From: an uncultured Clostridium sp.
GTDB lineage: Bacteria; Bacillota; Clostridia; Clostridiales; Clostridiaceae
Direction of reading: 5' to 3'
Length of the DNA stretch: 64,000 nucleotides
Assembly (NCBI GenBank): GCA_900543325.1
Contig: UQQU01000004.1
Coordinates: 1-64,000 of the forward strand
Part shown: in pieces, positions 36,229-46,342 of the stretch
How the letters are laid out: the number at the start of each line of letters is the position of its first letter
Position numbering within the stretch: the first letter of the stretch is position 1
Position numbers and translations under genes: made by a program
Notes under the pieces: generated by a model
Database searches by the model: none
What the model was told of the DNA's origin: nothing
The model's input: the letters and a program-made list of their open reading frames with translations, nothing else

Positions 36229-37614
36229 TTATACAACTTTCTTTTCAAAGCTTCTATTTTCACCTATATGCTTAAACTCAATATATATCATAGCAATAGA
36301 TACAGCTCCTGCTATAAAGTCAGCAATAGGTCCTGAATACATTATTCCGTCAATACCAATAAATAAAGGTAATATGATTATTAAAGGTAACAAGAATAAT
36401 ATCTGTCTTGTTAATGATAAAAATATACCCTTCTTTGGCTTTCCTATAGCCGTAAAGAAATTAGATGATATTGGTTGGAAACAATTTATAAATGTAAATA
36501 ATAAAAATATTCTAAAATACTTTACAGCAAAAGAATAATAAGCTTCTGATCCTGAACCAAAAATAGACACTATCTGTCTTGGCATAAACTGAAATATAAG
36601 AAATGCTATTACAGATACTATTACACCATAGCTTATAGCTGTAGAATATGCTTTTTTTACTCTGTCATATTTTGCTGCTCCATAGTTAAAGCTTACTATA
36701 GGCTGTAATCCTTGAGAAAGACCTATTACTATTGACATATAAATTTGATTTACTTTTGTAATAATTCCTGCACATGCAAGTGGTATTGATTCACCATATA
36801 CAGATAAAGCTCCATAATAAGTTAATGATTTATTCATTACAATTTGTACAATCATCATGGCAAGCTGATTAAAAAATGGTGCTGCACCTAAGGAAATTAT
36901 TTTACTAACAAAATTCCAATTAGGTATTAAATGTTTTCTTTCTATTTTTCCAGTTTTATATTTAAATAAATATCTTAAAGCTAATGAAGCTCCAAAAATT
37001 TGTCCTATAATTGTAGCTAAACCAGCTCCCACCATTCCCATATTTAAGCCAAATATAAATATAGGATCTAAGATAATATTAATTATAGCCCCTGATAAAT
37101 TACAGAGCATACTATATTTAGGGCTTCCATCAGCTCTTATCAAATGTCCTCCACCTGTAGAAAATATTAAAAATGGAAAACCAATTGCAGTTACCCTTGT
37201 ATAGTTTTTAGCATAACCTAAAACATTAGCGGGAGAACCAAAAAATATAAGCATAGGTTCTAAAAAAATCTCAATTATGACACATAATACTACTCCAGAA
37301 GCAAATAATAAAAAAGCTGAATTTCCTATATAATATAATGCCTTTTCCCTATTCCCCTCTCCTAATGTTAAATTAAAAGCTGACGCTGCTCCGATTCCTA
37401 ATAATAACGCTATAGCGATACATGATGTAGTTAAAGGAAATGTTATATTAGTTGCAGCATTTCCAAGCTCACCGACACTTCTTCCAATAAAAAACTGATC
37501 CACAATATTGTATAATGCACTAACAAGCATTGCTATTATACTTGGAATTGCAAAATTATTTAATAATTTGCTTATTGGCTCTGTTCCTAAATTATTTTTC
37601 CTTTTATTTTCCAT
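36229..37614 (-). CDS. MATE-family efflux transporter
   Basis: 461-residue, 12-helix multidrug and toxin extrusion transporter (NorM/DinF/MepA class), driving export with H+ or Na+. The conserved N-terminal PISKLLNNFAIPSIIAMLVSALYNIVDQFFIGRSVG and the second-half repeat starting near 235 are present. It is most like the MepA-type clostridial branch. The SD is GAGGGGAGA just before the ATG. Substrate range is not predictable. It borders the Memo/AMMECR1 remnant on the opposite strand. Confidence 0.92.
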   Translation of the reverse strand: MENKRKNNLGTEPISKLLNNFAIPSIIAMLVSALYNIVDQFFIGRSVGELGNAATNITFPLTTSCIAIALLLGIGAASAFNLTLGEGNREKALYYIGNSAFLLFASGVVLCVIIEIFLEPMLIFFGSPANVLGYAKNYTRVTAIGFPFLIFSTGGGHLIRADGSPKYSMLCNLSGAIINIILDPIFIFGLNMGMVGAGLATIIGQIFGASLALRYLFKYKTGKIERKHLIPNWNFVSKIISLGAAPFFNQLAMMIVQIVMNKSLTYYGALSVYGESIPLACAGIITKVNQIYMSIVIGLSQGLQPIVSFNYGAAKYDRVKKAYSTAISYGVIVSVIAFLIFQFMPRQIVSIFGSGSEAYYSFAVKYFRIFLLFTFINCFQPISSNFFTAIGKPKKGIFLSLTRQILFLLPLIIILPLFIGIDGIMYSGPIADFIAGAVSIAMIYIEFKHIGENRSFEKKVV

Positions 37615-37691
37615 TTATCTCCCCTCTTCCTTAGTCTTCTTTATATATTATTTCTAAAAATTTAGTTTTAATAATAAAAAATCTATAGTGA

Positions 37692-38756
37692 AAAATATTT
37701 AATGCACCAAATGTTAAATTAGATTTTCAAATAGATAAAGAACTTACATCTCAAATTATAAAAAATGCATCTATGGAAGACATTCCTACTGCATCATTAG
37801 ATGAAAATACTGCAAATTTATATAATATAGATTTAGAACTTGACCATGGTGCCATGGTTCCTTTATATTTTGTAGACAATAAAAAGAACTATAAACTAGT
37901 TCATATCACTTATGGAATGCTTTCTCCTTTAGAACTTATGAACTTTGGTAAATGTATAAATAAAGCTGTTCTTGATACTAATAAAAAAGCTGTTTTCATA
38001 GCCTCTGGAGATTTGTCTCATAGATTAACAAAAGATGGGCCTTATCCTTATACACCACTTGGTGCAGAATTTGATAAGAAATTAATTAGTACTTTAGAAA
38101 AAGGTGATTTAAAAAGCTTATTTACTTTAGATAAACATTTAATATGCGAAGCTGGTGAATGTGGCTTAAGATCACTTTATATATTAGCTGGTGCTATAAA
38201 TGACAATACTATATCATCTAAATTATTAAGTTATGAAGGTCCTTTTGGAGTTGGTTATGGAATTATGGAATTTACTCCATCTTCTAATAAAAATGCTGAT
38301 TTATATAGTGAACTTCTAAAAGATAAAAATAAGGAAAATGAAAGAAGGATAAAAGAAGGTAATGTTTATACTCGTCTTGCAAGATTAAATCTTAATTACT
38401 ACTTTAATAATGGTAGGCTATTAACTGTAGATGAGCTAATTAATAGCAATTATGATGATATATCTAAATTGTTAAATGATAAAAAAGGCGTATTTGTTTC
38501 CCTTAAAATTAATGGTGATTTAAGAGGATGTATTGGAACAACTGAACCTACTACAAATTCTATTGCTGAAGAAATAATAAATAATTCTATTAGTGCAGCT
38601 TTAAATGATCCAAGATTTTCACCCCTTAGAAAAGAAGAACTTATGGATATAGATATATCTGTTGACCTTTTATATCCACCAGAAGAAACTACCTTTGAAG
38701 AATTAGATTCTGAAAAATATGGTGTTATAGTATCTTGTGGACATAGAAGAACTTAA
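37692..38756 (+). pseudogene. AmmeMemoRadiSam Memo-AMMECR1 fusion, truncated at both ends
   Basis: Remnant of a fused AmmeMemoRadiSam system B (Memo, class III dioxygenase fold) and A (AMMECR1) protein. The Memo half shows the metal-site segments LELDHGAMVPLYF and GDLSHRL but lacks roughly its first 80 residues. Open sequence reaches back to 37692 with no start or SD. The AMMECR1 half has DLRGCIGT and ends abruptly at YGVIVSCGHRRT, about 70 residues early. The ATG at 37773 has no SD. Radical SAM partner genes are absent. Most likely inactive. Confidence 0.8.
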
Positions 38757-38806
38757 ATTTTGTTTAAATATATAAACAATAAAAGTTATTAAATTATAAA
38801 ATTTAA

Positions 38807-38850
38807 AGGTAGTAACAAGATTTGATTTTCTATATTTCTTATTACTACCT
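38807..38850. terminator. hairpin between convergent genes
   Basis: Stem AGGTAGTAA/TTACTACCT with an extended AAGA/TTCTT part (38807-38820 with 38836-38850), between the Memo-AMMECR1 remnant and the minus-strand ATPase-nuclease gene, with T-rich flanks. Confidence 0.65.
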
Positions 38851-38870
38851 ATTTTATAAATTTAAATTAA

Positions 38871-40427
38871 TTATTGTATTTTTTCTATTTTACAACTATG
38901 ATTTTTACTCTTAGAATCATAACATATTGCAACTGCTAATACTTCATTATTTTCACTCTTAAATTTCTGAACATATTCTTTTTCTTTTATTTGTTCTAAA
39001 GCTCTATCTACACTTTCATCCTTCTTTAGTTCTACAATAAATGCTGTATCTCTTTTCCTTCTTGGATGAAATGTAAAATCTGCGTAACCCTTCCCGCTCT
39101 TTTCTTCACGTTCAACTCTATAAGTATCTCTAGCCGAAAGATATGCTAGTGTTAAAACACAAGATAAAGAATTTTCATCATTATATTGAAGTATTGGTAT
39201 TTCTGAATTATGAATATCATGAAGTATATTTTCTATAGTTTCTGTATCTCTATTAACTGTAGCTTTTAACATATTTCTTGACTTTTCTATAATATTTGAA
39301 ACATATCCAAAAGACTCATCTCTTAAAGCTTTTTCAAACTCCTTCATAAGTTCTCTATTGGGAATTTTTAAATATCCATCATGATAAGATAAAAAACCTA
39401 ATATTATCATTGCAGAATAAATTTCTTCTTTTGTTTTTGGAGTCTTTTGACCAGCTCTAAACTCTTCATTTATTATTATGTCAATTTCTTCACCAGCCAC
39501 CATTTCTATTACATCTTCTCTTATTTCTAAAGTATTATATTTAAGATACTCTGAAACTTCATCCATTGCTCCAGTATTAGTCCAATAGCTTTCACAATAT
39601 CCATTTTGAAGTGCTTTTACTACAGAACGTGGATTATATAATTTCTTTCCCCTAGTAGTTAAATAACCATTATACCAGCTTTCAAGCTCCTCAAATTCAA
39701 TTTCATTAGTCCTTTTACATAAATTATATACTTCGCTATTTGTAAATCCAAAAAATTCATCATATATTCTATCTTTTAAAAATGTAAATTCATCAAACAT
39801 ATTAAGGGCCGAACCACTTGAATATTTTTTTATAGGAAGAACTCCTGTCATATAGGCTAATGCCACATAAGGTTGATCTTTAAGCAACTGCCTTATAAAC
39901 TCCAAAAAATCATTTTGATTTTTTTCAAAAAGATTATTACTAAAAATATAATCCCATTCATCAAAAATAAAAATGAACTTTTCCTCAGTATCCATTAACA
40001 TATCACTTATAGTAAAATAACTATTATCTTTAATCTTAGGATAGGCATTCTTAATATCATTTATCAATGAGGTTTTTATCATGTTCATATAATTATTAAA
40101 GTTTATATCATCTTCAGGAATTTTATTAAATGATATACTTATAACATTATACTTATTTAAATTAGCTTCATAAGATTCACTTTCACTTACCTCTAACTTA
40201 TCAAATATTTCTCTTGAGTTAACAGCTTTTGTATAGTATGCTCCTAACATATCCGCTACACTAGATTTTCCAAATCTTCTTGGTCTAGTTATACATATAT
40301 ACTTATCACTAGTAGATATCTTCTTGTTAATTAATGAGATAATATTAGATTTATCAACAAAATATTCATAACTACTAAGTTCTTTGAAATTTTCAAATGA
40401 TTTTCTTGTATTTAAATATACTGCCAT
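38871..40427 (-). CDS. AAA-ATPase with C-terminal PD-(D/E)XK nuclease-like domain
   Basis: 518-residue protein of the AAA_ATPase-like/DUF1703 family, common and often multi-copy in Clostridia and Bacteroidetes. The N-terminal ATPase has the P-loop RPRRFGKSS (about 48-56) and Walker B FIFIFDEWD. The C-terminal domain has the PD-(D/E)XK-like pattern YADFTFHPRR...AFIVELKKD. Family members are thought to be mobile or toxin-like, and their function is unproven. GGAGG lies 6 nt before the ATG. Confidence 0.85.
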   Translation of the reverse strand: MAVYLNTRKSFENFKELSSYEYFVDKSNIISLINKKISTSDKYICITRPRRFGKSSVADMLGAYYTKAVNSREIFDKLEVSESESYEANLNKYNVISISFNKIPEDDINFNNYMNMIKTSLINDIKNAYPKIKDNSYFTISDMLMDTEEKFIFIFDEWDYIFSNNLFEKNQNDFLEFIRQLLKDQPYVALAYMTGVLPIKKYSSGSALNMFDEFTFLKDRIYDEFFGFTNSEVYNLCKRTNEIEFEELESWYNGYLTTRGKKLYNPRSVVKALQNGYCESYWTNTGAMDEVSEYLKYNTLEIREDVIEMVAGEEIDIIINEEFRAGQKTPKTKEEIYSAMIILGFLSYHDGYLKIPNRELMKEFEKALRDESFGYVSNIIEKSRNMLKATVNRDTETIENILHDIHNSEIPILQYNDENSLSCVLTLAYLSARDTYRVEREEKSGKGYADFTFHPRRKRDTAFIVELKKDESVDRALEQIKEKEYVQKFKSENNEVLAVAICYDSKSKNHSCKIEKIQ

Positions 40428-40517
40428 AACTCACCTCCAAAACATTTCTAGTTAAGATAATTATAGCATATTATTATAAAAATCAAAAACTAAAAGATAG
40501 CTTTTAACTCCTCTACT

Positions 40518-40736
40518 TTAATATAAGAATTTAATTTCTCTTAAATTTTTATTTGCTATACTTTTAACCTTAAATATATCCTTAGAAACTTTAAAAAACT
40601 TTTTATAAAATAAAGTACTATCACAATAATGAGCAAATATTAAACAATTAGTATTATTGCTTAGTTTTATATTACCTTTAAGAATTACATTGTTACTCTC
40701 AGCTATTTTATATGCCTCATTAATTAAAGAATTCAT
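40518..40736 (-). CDS. small hypothetical protein, 72 residues
   Basis: Unrecognised soluble protein starting MNSLINEAYKIAESNNVIL and ending REIKFLY, with a mid-protein Cys pair (C29, C38). GGAGAG lies 7 nt before the ATG, which is the main support. It stands alone between AT-rich gaps. Confidence 0.55.
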   Translation of the reverse strand: MNSLINEAYKIAESNNVILKGNIKLSNNTNCLIFAHYCDSTLFYKKFFKVSKDIFKVKSIANKNLREIKFLY

Positions 40737-40944
40737 ATTTATCTCTCCAGATTAAACATATTTTCTTTTATTATTTACAATTATTAACTGTTATATGTAT
40801 AGATTTATTTTTCTAAGCTAACTTTTCATTAAATATATCTGGTATAAAAAGATTAATTTTTTTCTATAATTTATTCATTTTTACTTGATATTCTTATTAA
40901 TTAATTTAACAAAAAATTATAAATAATTATTCTGTTTAAATCAA

Positions 40945-40986
40945 TAAAGCTATATAAGAATCATTTTTAATTCCTATATAGCTTTA
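40945..40986 (-). terminator. terminator of the MIF-like gene
   Basis: 12-bp perfect stem TAAAGCTATATA/TATATAGCTTTA (40945-40956 with 40975-40986), 18-nt loop, about 50 nt after the stop. The U-tract is weak. Confidence 0.6.
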
Positions 40987-41034
40987 CTAAATACTATTAA
41001 ATTAATATATACTATAATTTGTATTTATATAGTT

Positions 41035-41379
41035 TTAAAAATTGAAACCATTAAAACCCCAGTTATCTACTTCCTCATATTTAATATATATACAATCTTG
41101 AGGTATATTAAGTTCTTTCTCATATAAATTGCAAATATCTTTTGTTACCATTTCCAAATATTTTTTATCAGCTTTTCCAAAGATCTTTACTTCTACAAAT
41201 GCTCCAAATTGAAGTTCTTCACCTCTAAAGTATAATGAATATTCGTCTTCAAAACCTACCATAAGGTAATCTTCACTTTTTCCTGGTATGTTTGTAATGA
41301 TTTCTCCAAGTTTAGATTTTATTAAGTCTTTCTTTTCCTTAGTTAATTTTGTTGTAATTTTTGAATTTATAAATGGCAT
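41035..41379 (-). CDS. MIF/tautomerase-superfamily protein
   Basis: 114-residue protein of the macrophage migration inhibitory factor family within the tautomerase superfamily. Pro2, which becomes the catalytic N-terminal proline after Met removal, is present (MPFINSKITTKL). The length and the second-half segment DKKYLEMVTKDICNLYEKELNIPQDCIYIKYEEV fit MIF better than the short 4-OT type. Physiological substrate unknown. AGGAGG lies 5 nt before the ATG. Confidence 0.88.
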   Translation of the reverse strand: MPFINSKITTKLTKEKKDLIKSKLGEIITNIPGKSEDYLMVGFEDEYSLYFRGEELQFGAFVEVKIFGKADKKYLEMVTKDICNLYEKELNIPQDCIYIKYEEVDNWGFNGFNF

Positions 41380-41445
41380 GATAACCTCCTACTTTCTATT
41401 ACTTAATTTTTTTATTTTTATTTAGATTAAATTTTTAATGTTACT

Positions 41446-42042
41446 TTAATCTACTTTTATACAAAGTATATTTAACCAAGTAATATCCCCTCTTCCTGGA
41501 AGAATATCAATTGTTTTATATATTTTTTCAATCTTTAAACCTTTAATTTTATTTATTAATTCACTAAAAGTTTTTTCAGTATAACAATTAAAATATCTTC
41601 CCTTTTCATCAATATATTCCTTTTCACCATACTTAAAGGACATATAAAATATTCCATTAATTTTTAAATTTGATGATACATTTTTTATAACATCTAGGAT
41701 ATCTTTTCTATTAACATGAAGCAATGATGCACATGCCCATATACCATGAAATTTTTCTGTTAATTGTAGTTCTTCAAATTTACTACAAATCACTTCTTGT
41801 TCAATAAGTTTACTAGCAGCAATTGATAATTCTTTTGACCCATCAACTGCTGTAACATTGTATCCTTGTTTTATAAATTCAAGACTATCTCTTCCTGATC
41901 CACATCCTAAATCTAGGATATGTCCACCTTTAGGTATGTGTTTTAGAAAATCATTATATAGATGGCTCATATCTACTGATAGTGTACTTTCTATATATGT
42001 TTTTGAATTGTTGTTGTAAAAATATAATGTGTTGTTTATCAT
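41446..42042 (-). CDS. class I SAM-dependent methyltransferase
   Basis: 198-residue methyltransferase of the TehB/Methyltransf_11 type. Motif I is GHILDLGCGSGRDSLEFI near residue 40, followed by the acidic VTAVDGSKEL. Motif IV is FHGIWACASLLHV. The fold and length fit small-molecule or metabolite methylation. DNA-methyltransferase catalytic motifs (NPPY, DPPY) are absent. It begins the island side of the window, between a MIF-like gene and a nuclease-like gene. Weak SD AAGGA. Confidence 0.88.
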   Translation of the reverse strand: MINNTLYFYNNNSKTYIESTLSVDMSHLYNDFLKHIPKGGHILDLGCGSGRDSLEFIKQGYNVTAVDGSKELSIAASKLIEQEVICSKFEELQLTEKFHGIWACASLLHVNRKDILDVIKNVSSNLKINGIFYMSFKYGEKEYIDEKGRYFNCYTEKTFSELINKIKGLKIEKIYKTIDILPGRGDITWLNILCIKVD

Positions 42043-42073
42043 TTCTTAATTATCCTTACTCTTAATACTTATT

Positions 42074-43165
42074 CTACTTTTCTTTATTAATTTCAATTTT
42101 TACTTCATTTTCAATTATTTTTTTATATTCAATAAATTTTTTAGCTATAAAATTAGAATACTTTAATAGATTATCAGTATCTTCAATTTCTTTCCTTATT
42201 AATAATCTATATACGTTCTCATTTCTACTACCACTCTCTAAGGATACCTTTATACCTAACTCCTTACTTATATAGTCGGACTTATGCTCAAATATTCTCT
42301 TTAAAATATCTGTAGCTTCTTTCTTAGATGATTCTGCAGATATTGCTGCAACAGCATTTCTTTTACTATATGAAATACAGAAAGATATATTAGTATTTTT
42401 TATATTAGAAGCTCCTAAATAATATCTTTTACCTGGATATTTAATATTTAAATTTGACATTGAATTTATATTTTCTACTATACTGCTTAAAAATTCAATT
42501 ACTTTATCATCACTTTTTATTATCTGATTTGATACTCTTGATTTTTTATTTATATAATACTCTTCAATTCTTTCCGGTGGTATTATTTGATTTGTATCTA
42601 TAAATATTTCATCTTTATATTCATATGGTTTTATAGAAATACATTTTATATTAATTCCATTTTCATAAAGCCACGCGCATACTGATAAAACTCTCTTGTC
42701 AAACTCTTTCCCTATAATTATTATTCTCTGTGTATTATTAATCATATCATTTAATAATGATTCATTATCAATATTTAAAAATTCCATTATTTCTTGAATA
42801 GGATCTAACTGAAGTAAATTCTCATTAATATAATTATTATATATTTCAACAATTTCTTTTGAAGTTCTTCGAGACATATAAGATACATACTTTAATGCCT
42901 GAAAATCTACATTATTTCCTGAATTATCTCTCTTTACTTCTATAACTACTAAGTTGCCCTCTTTATCAATTGCTAGTAAATCTATTCTTTCATTATTTTC
43001 AAAGTCATCATATTCATGACCTATTATAAGTAATTCTTCCCCCATTACCTCTGGATTTTTTCTTAACCATTCCTCTATGTGTTGCCTTTCCTTTAAATCA
43101 TTCTCATAAAATGTTGTTTCATTAATTTCTTCTAAAAAGTTTCCTTCTTTATTTAATCTATACAT
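42074..43165 (-). CDS. NucS/DUF91-like PD-(D/E)XK nuclease protein
   Basis: 363-residue protein with an N-terminal NucS-like nuclease fold: LRKNPEVMGEELLIIGHEYDDFENNERIDLLAIDKEGNLVVIEVKR contains the D-x(n)-E-x-K catalytic triad in order (residues about 60-78). The helical middle and the beta-rich C-terminus (YYLGASNIKNTNISFCISYS...) are not recognised. Probably acts on DNA as endonuclease in defence or repair. GGGAGAG precedes the ATG by 10 nt. Near the HNH gene, but separated by about 110 nt. Confidence 0.78.
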   Translation of the reverse strand: MYRLNKEGNFLEEINETTFYENDLKERQHIEEWLRKNPEVMGEELLIIGHEYDDFENNERIDLLAIDKEGNLVVIEVKRDNSGNNVDFQALKYVSYMSRRTSKEIVEIYNNYINENLLQLDPIQEIMEFLNIDNESLLNDMINNTQRIIIIGKEFDKRVLSVCAWLYENGINIKCISIKPYEYKDEIFIDTNQIIPPERIEEYYINKKSRVSNQIIKSDDKVIEFLSSIVENINSMSNLNIKYPGKRYYLGASNIKNTNISFCISYSKRNAVAAISAESSKKEATDILKRIFEHKSDYISKELGIKVSLESGSRNENVYRLLIRKEIEDTDNLLKYSNFIAKKFIEYKKIIENEVKIEINKEK

Positions 43166-43274
43166 TCGTTTAATTCTCTCCCATCTTAATAAACCTTTTT
43201 AAGAACTATACGGTCTTAAATCCACTACGCTCTTCAGGCTTTTCTTTTTGCTTATTAAATTTATTTATATATCT

Positions 43275-44450
43275 TCATCGCTTCCAATAAACTTTACTTG
43301 TAACCTCAAATCCTTGATTTAAAGCTATTTGATATATTGGAGATATTGTTTGTTTTAATTTATCATTAAACTCTTCCCTTGATTTATATTTTAAAAACTC
43401 AAAAGGATTTTCTAATCTCATAACATCAATATAACACTCTAAATCTTTCTCTTTTTTCTTATCACATAAATAAGAAAAAGCTTCATATTGAACACTACAA
43501 AACTTATCTATATATTCTTGATATGATGGTAAGTTATCGCTTTTTGAACTATTTATATTCTTAAAAGTAGGTGTTAAGTTCCACATCTCATCATGAAGTA
43601 CAAAACTCCAAGGAATAAAATGATCTATACTTAATCCCCCTAACTTATCATAATTTTCTTTTGTAAAATTCATACCTGTATAAATATCATTAATATTTTT
43701 AGATATAATTATTTCTTTCCACAAAGTAGTTGCCCTAGTTAAATTTCTACTTTTAGGCGCTTCTATTTTAAAAGCTATTGCTGGAACGTTAGGATTTCTT
43801 TTTTGAAGAAAACAAACTATTTTATAATAAATCCATCCTTTAATAACTTTATAATTCTTTTGTAAATAACCTTTCCATCCTTCATTTAAAATAATCTTAT
43901 CTTTCTCACCTTTTACTATTTTATATAAACAGTTTTCACTTTCTAATGACAGCTCAGTTATCATTTTATTTTTAATACTATCTTTTTGCCCTTTTAGCTT
44001 GTCTGTAAAAAACGGTGATAATAGCCTATATGGAACATTGTATGTTAGTTCTTTCATCATTTTATTAAGCTCTTTATCATCATTTGAATAAATAAAGTCT
44101 AATAATTTATTTTCATCATAATTATTAGGTAAATTATATTTTATAGCAATATAATTTACTGGCTTTTTAAGATTATCAAATATTCCATAATTTAATTTGT
44201 ATTGTAGTATTGGATACCAAGAATAAACTATCATTCTTGATATTATTTTTTTAAATTCTATTTCTGTATTTCCTAATGCCACCTCATCTAGTATGCCTAA
44301 TAACCAATACATTTTATAGCTTGCTACTACTTTATCATCATCTAGTAATCTTGAAAATACTCTATAGTCTACTAAATCGCTTTGTGGCATATTTAGATGT
44401 ATTTCTTTGTGATTTAATATATCTACTGAAAATTCTTGTGTTGTATTCAT
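43275..44450 (-). CDS. HNH endonuclease-domain protein
   Basis: 391-residue protein. The C-terminal half carries an HNH/beta-beta-alpha nuclease core: LSIDHFIPWSF (catalytic His after Asp), WNLTPTFKNINSSKSDNLPS (the N and final metal ligand). The N-terminal 220 residues are helical and unrecognised. Such proteins occur as single-gene nucleases in defence islands. AAGGA lies 6 nt before the ATG. Its target is unknown. Confidence 0.8.
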   Translation of the reverse strand: MNTTQEFSVDILNHKEIHLNMPQSDLVDYRVFSRLLDDDKVVASYKMYWLLGILDEVALGNTEIEFKKIISRMIVYSWYPILQYKLNYGIFDNLKKPVNYIAIKYNLPNNYDENKLLDFIYSNDDKELNKMMKELTYNVPYRLLSPFFTDKLKGQKDSIKNKMITELSLESENCLYKIVKGEKDKIILNEGWKGYLQKNYKVIKGWIYYKIVCFLQKRNPNVPAIAFKIEAPKSRNLTRATTLWKEIIISKNINDIYTGMNFTKENYDKLGGLSIDHFIPWSFVLHDEMWNLTPTFKNINSSKSDNLPSYQEYIDKFCSVQYEAFSYLCDKKKEKDLECYIDVMRLENPFEFLKYKSREEFNDKLKQTISPIYQIALNQGFEVTSKVYWKR

Positions 44451-44732
44451 AATATTTCCTTTTTGTTTATCTATTATAAATCGTGTTATATTATTATTTT
44501 ATCATGATATTAATATTGTGTACTACTTTAAATTAAACAAAAGGTCTTTATATCTATAGAATTGCTATTTCTCCTTTTTTATAAATATAAAATAATCTAG
44601 CTAACTTTAAATTTTCAAGCCTAACTAAACTTACTATTTAAAACTATAAAACCTTTCCCTCAAATGCCTTCTTTTGCCCTTAACTTCTCAATCCCAAAAT
44701 TAAGCAGCTTATCTATATATTTTATAATCTAT

Positions 44733-44775
44733 GGAAAAATCCCCCTCATGTTCTATCAAACTCGAAGGGGGATTT
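44733..44775 (-). terminator. terminator of the STAS/RES/GHKL operon; gap 44451-44802
   Basis: 10-bp perfect stem AAATCCCCCT/AGGGGGATTT (44737-44746 with 44766-44775), 19-nt loop, followed on the minus strand by TTCCAT. It ends the three-gene operon 27 nt after the last stop. The rest of this 352-nt gap shows no gene. Confidence 0.85.
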
Positions 44776-44802
44776 ACCTATAATTCTATTCTAAATATAT
44801 AT

Positions 44803-45099
44803 TTAAGACATTTCTATTGCATTTAACACAACTAATCTTAATAATTCTAGATCATTTTTATTTTTTATATTTTTTACCTTTAATAAACCTTTTAATTCTT
44901 GCCTACTATATTTCTTATATAACTTTCCTATTGCATTATTAAGAAAGGCAGTTGTAATAAGTTTTAAATCAGAAAAATCAAGGAAAATTTGTTTTTCATG
45001 ATTGTCAACACCGGAAACAATCTCATCAAATATTAAATCTCCCTGCTCATTATCTGAAGCAATATCAGAGCCTATAATATCCTTAATCATTAATTCCAT
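44803..45099 (-). CDS. STAS-like DUF4325 protein
   Basis: 98-residue single-domain protein. The strand-helix pattern QIFLDFSDLKLITTAFLNNAIGKLYKKYS matches the STAS-like DUF4325 family, related in fold to anti-anti-sigma factors. It is the last gene of a three-gene operon and overlaps the RES-domain gene by 17 nt. GGAGGG lies 6 nt before the ATG. In partner-switching modules STAS proteins bind GHKL kinases, and one is encoded two genes upstream, so it may regulate that ATPase. Whether a phosphorylatable Ser/Thr is used is not clear. Confidence 0.75.
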   Translation of the reverse strand: MELMIKDIIGSDIASDNEQGDLIFDEIVSGVDNHEKQIFLDFSDLKLITTAFLNNAIGKLYKKYSRQELKGLLKVKNIKNKNDLELLRLVVLNAIEMS

Positions 45100-46342
45100 T
45101 TATATCCCTCCTTTTTCTAATACATTCATTTCTAATATCAATTAGCATATTATATACTAAATATATATGCATTTTGCCTATATTATGTTTAAAATATTCC
45201 TGATCTTTAATTTTTATTTTTGAAAATTCCTCTTCAAGTTTTGCAGCAATCAAATAATAATTCTCGAACTTTTTATCATTATCTAGTAATTTTATTTTAT
45301 CACATATTTCCTGTAAACTCTCCAAATCTATTTCAGAAATCTGATTAATACAAATAGGATTTGAAACCTTAAATTTACTATATAACTCTCTATCATAAAC
45401 ATGTTCTCTACAATAATCAGTGAATATAGCTACATTATCCTTATATGCTGTTTTATATAGTTTATCATTTTTACTGCTATTTAATCTAGTAGATGAATAA
45501 ATTATTCCATTAAAATTATTTTTCTTAATTATCTGTGCTAACATTTGAGGTAAAACATACTCTTCACAAAAAGAATATTTTCTATGCTCTTCTCTTCTTT
45601 CAAAACTACAAATTGAAGATAATATAAATTTGAAAAACTTATTCTTAACATCATTATATATTATTTTTTTTGTATAGTCACTATCATCTAATAAATCATC
45701 TAAAGGATTATATCTTAGATATTCATAAAAACTATTTCTTAAATCAAATACTCTAAAATTTTTATTAGGCTTATATGTACATAATTTTACTTCATCAAAT
45801 TTATTAAAATCACAATTTAACTCTGCTAAAACATCTAAAATTGAAAAGCCTAAATATAATAGTGGTTGCCCTGTTAGACTATATCTTTGATTTCCTATTA
45901 AATACCTTTTATTAAAAGGTATGTGAAACATATCCCATGGTGTTAATATAGAATCACTATACCTCCCCCTAAAAAGTACATTATTACTTAAATCATATTT
46001 AAAACTATTAAAATTTATATTATTTAATAAATTTTCAAAATCTTCTAAAGCTATTTGTCCTTGTGAATCTATCCAATTAATATAAATATCTCTAATTCTA
46101 TTGAAAAATTCTTCAATTTCACTTATATTAATTTCAGTAATTATATTAAAAATATTTTTAATATATCCGTTATCCTCTTTTATATCTTCAATACTATTGT
46201 CCATTTTTATCATAACAATATCTGAAATAAAAGCATCTCTATATTTTTCTATTGCCTCCTCATAAGTCTCACTTTGAAGCTGAGACAATTTTCTTAATCT
46301 TTGCTGATAACTATCGTGGAAAAACTCAATTATATTTACCAT
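45083..46342 (-). CDS. RES-domain protein (NAD-degrading toxin-like)
   Basis: 419-residue protein whose middle (about 120-310) fits the RES fold: the Arg motif in LFRGR (125-128), then RYSLTGQPLLYLGFS, Glu175 in LDVLAEL and the late Ser pair in GIIYSSTR (about 284-285). Small RES toxins such as MbcT and ParT attack NAD+ or ribosylate targets. This one adds about 120 residues at the N-terminus and 100 at the C-terminus. No small antitoxin gene is adjacent; instead a GHKL ATPase and a STAS-like protein flank it with overlapping ends, which suggests they control it. Confidence 0.7.
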   Translation of the reverse strand: MVNIIEFFHDSYQQRLRKLSQLQSETYEEAIEKYRDAFISDIVMIKMDNSIEDIKEDNGYIKNIFNIITEINISEIEEFFNRIRDIYINWIDSQGQIALEDFENLLNNINFNSFKYDLSNNVLFRGRYSDSILTPWDMFHIPFNKRYLIGNQRYSLTGQPLLYLGFSILDVLAELNCDFNKFDEVKLCTYKPNKNFRVFDLRNSFYEYLRYNPLDDLLDDSDYTKKIIYNDVKNKFFKFILSSICSFERREEHRKYSFCEEYVLPQMLAQIIKKNNFNGIIYSSTRLNSSKNDKLYKTAYKDNVAIFTDYCREHVYDRELYSKFKVSNPICINQISEIDLESLQEICDKIKLLDNDKKFENYYLIAAKLEEEFSKIKIKDQEYFKHNIGKMHIYLVYNMLIDIRNECIRKRRDINGIND

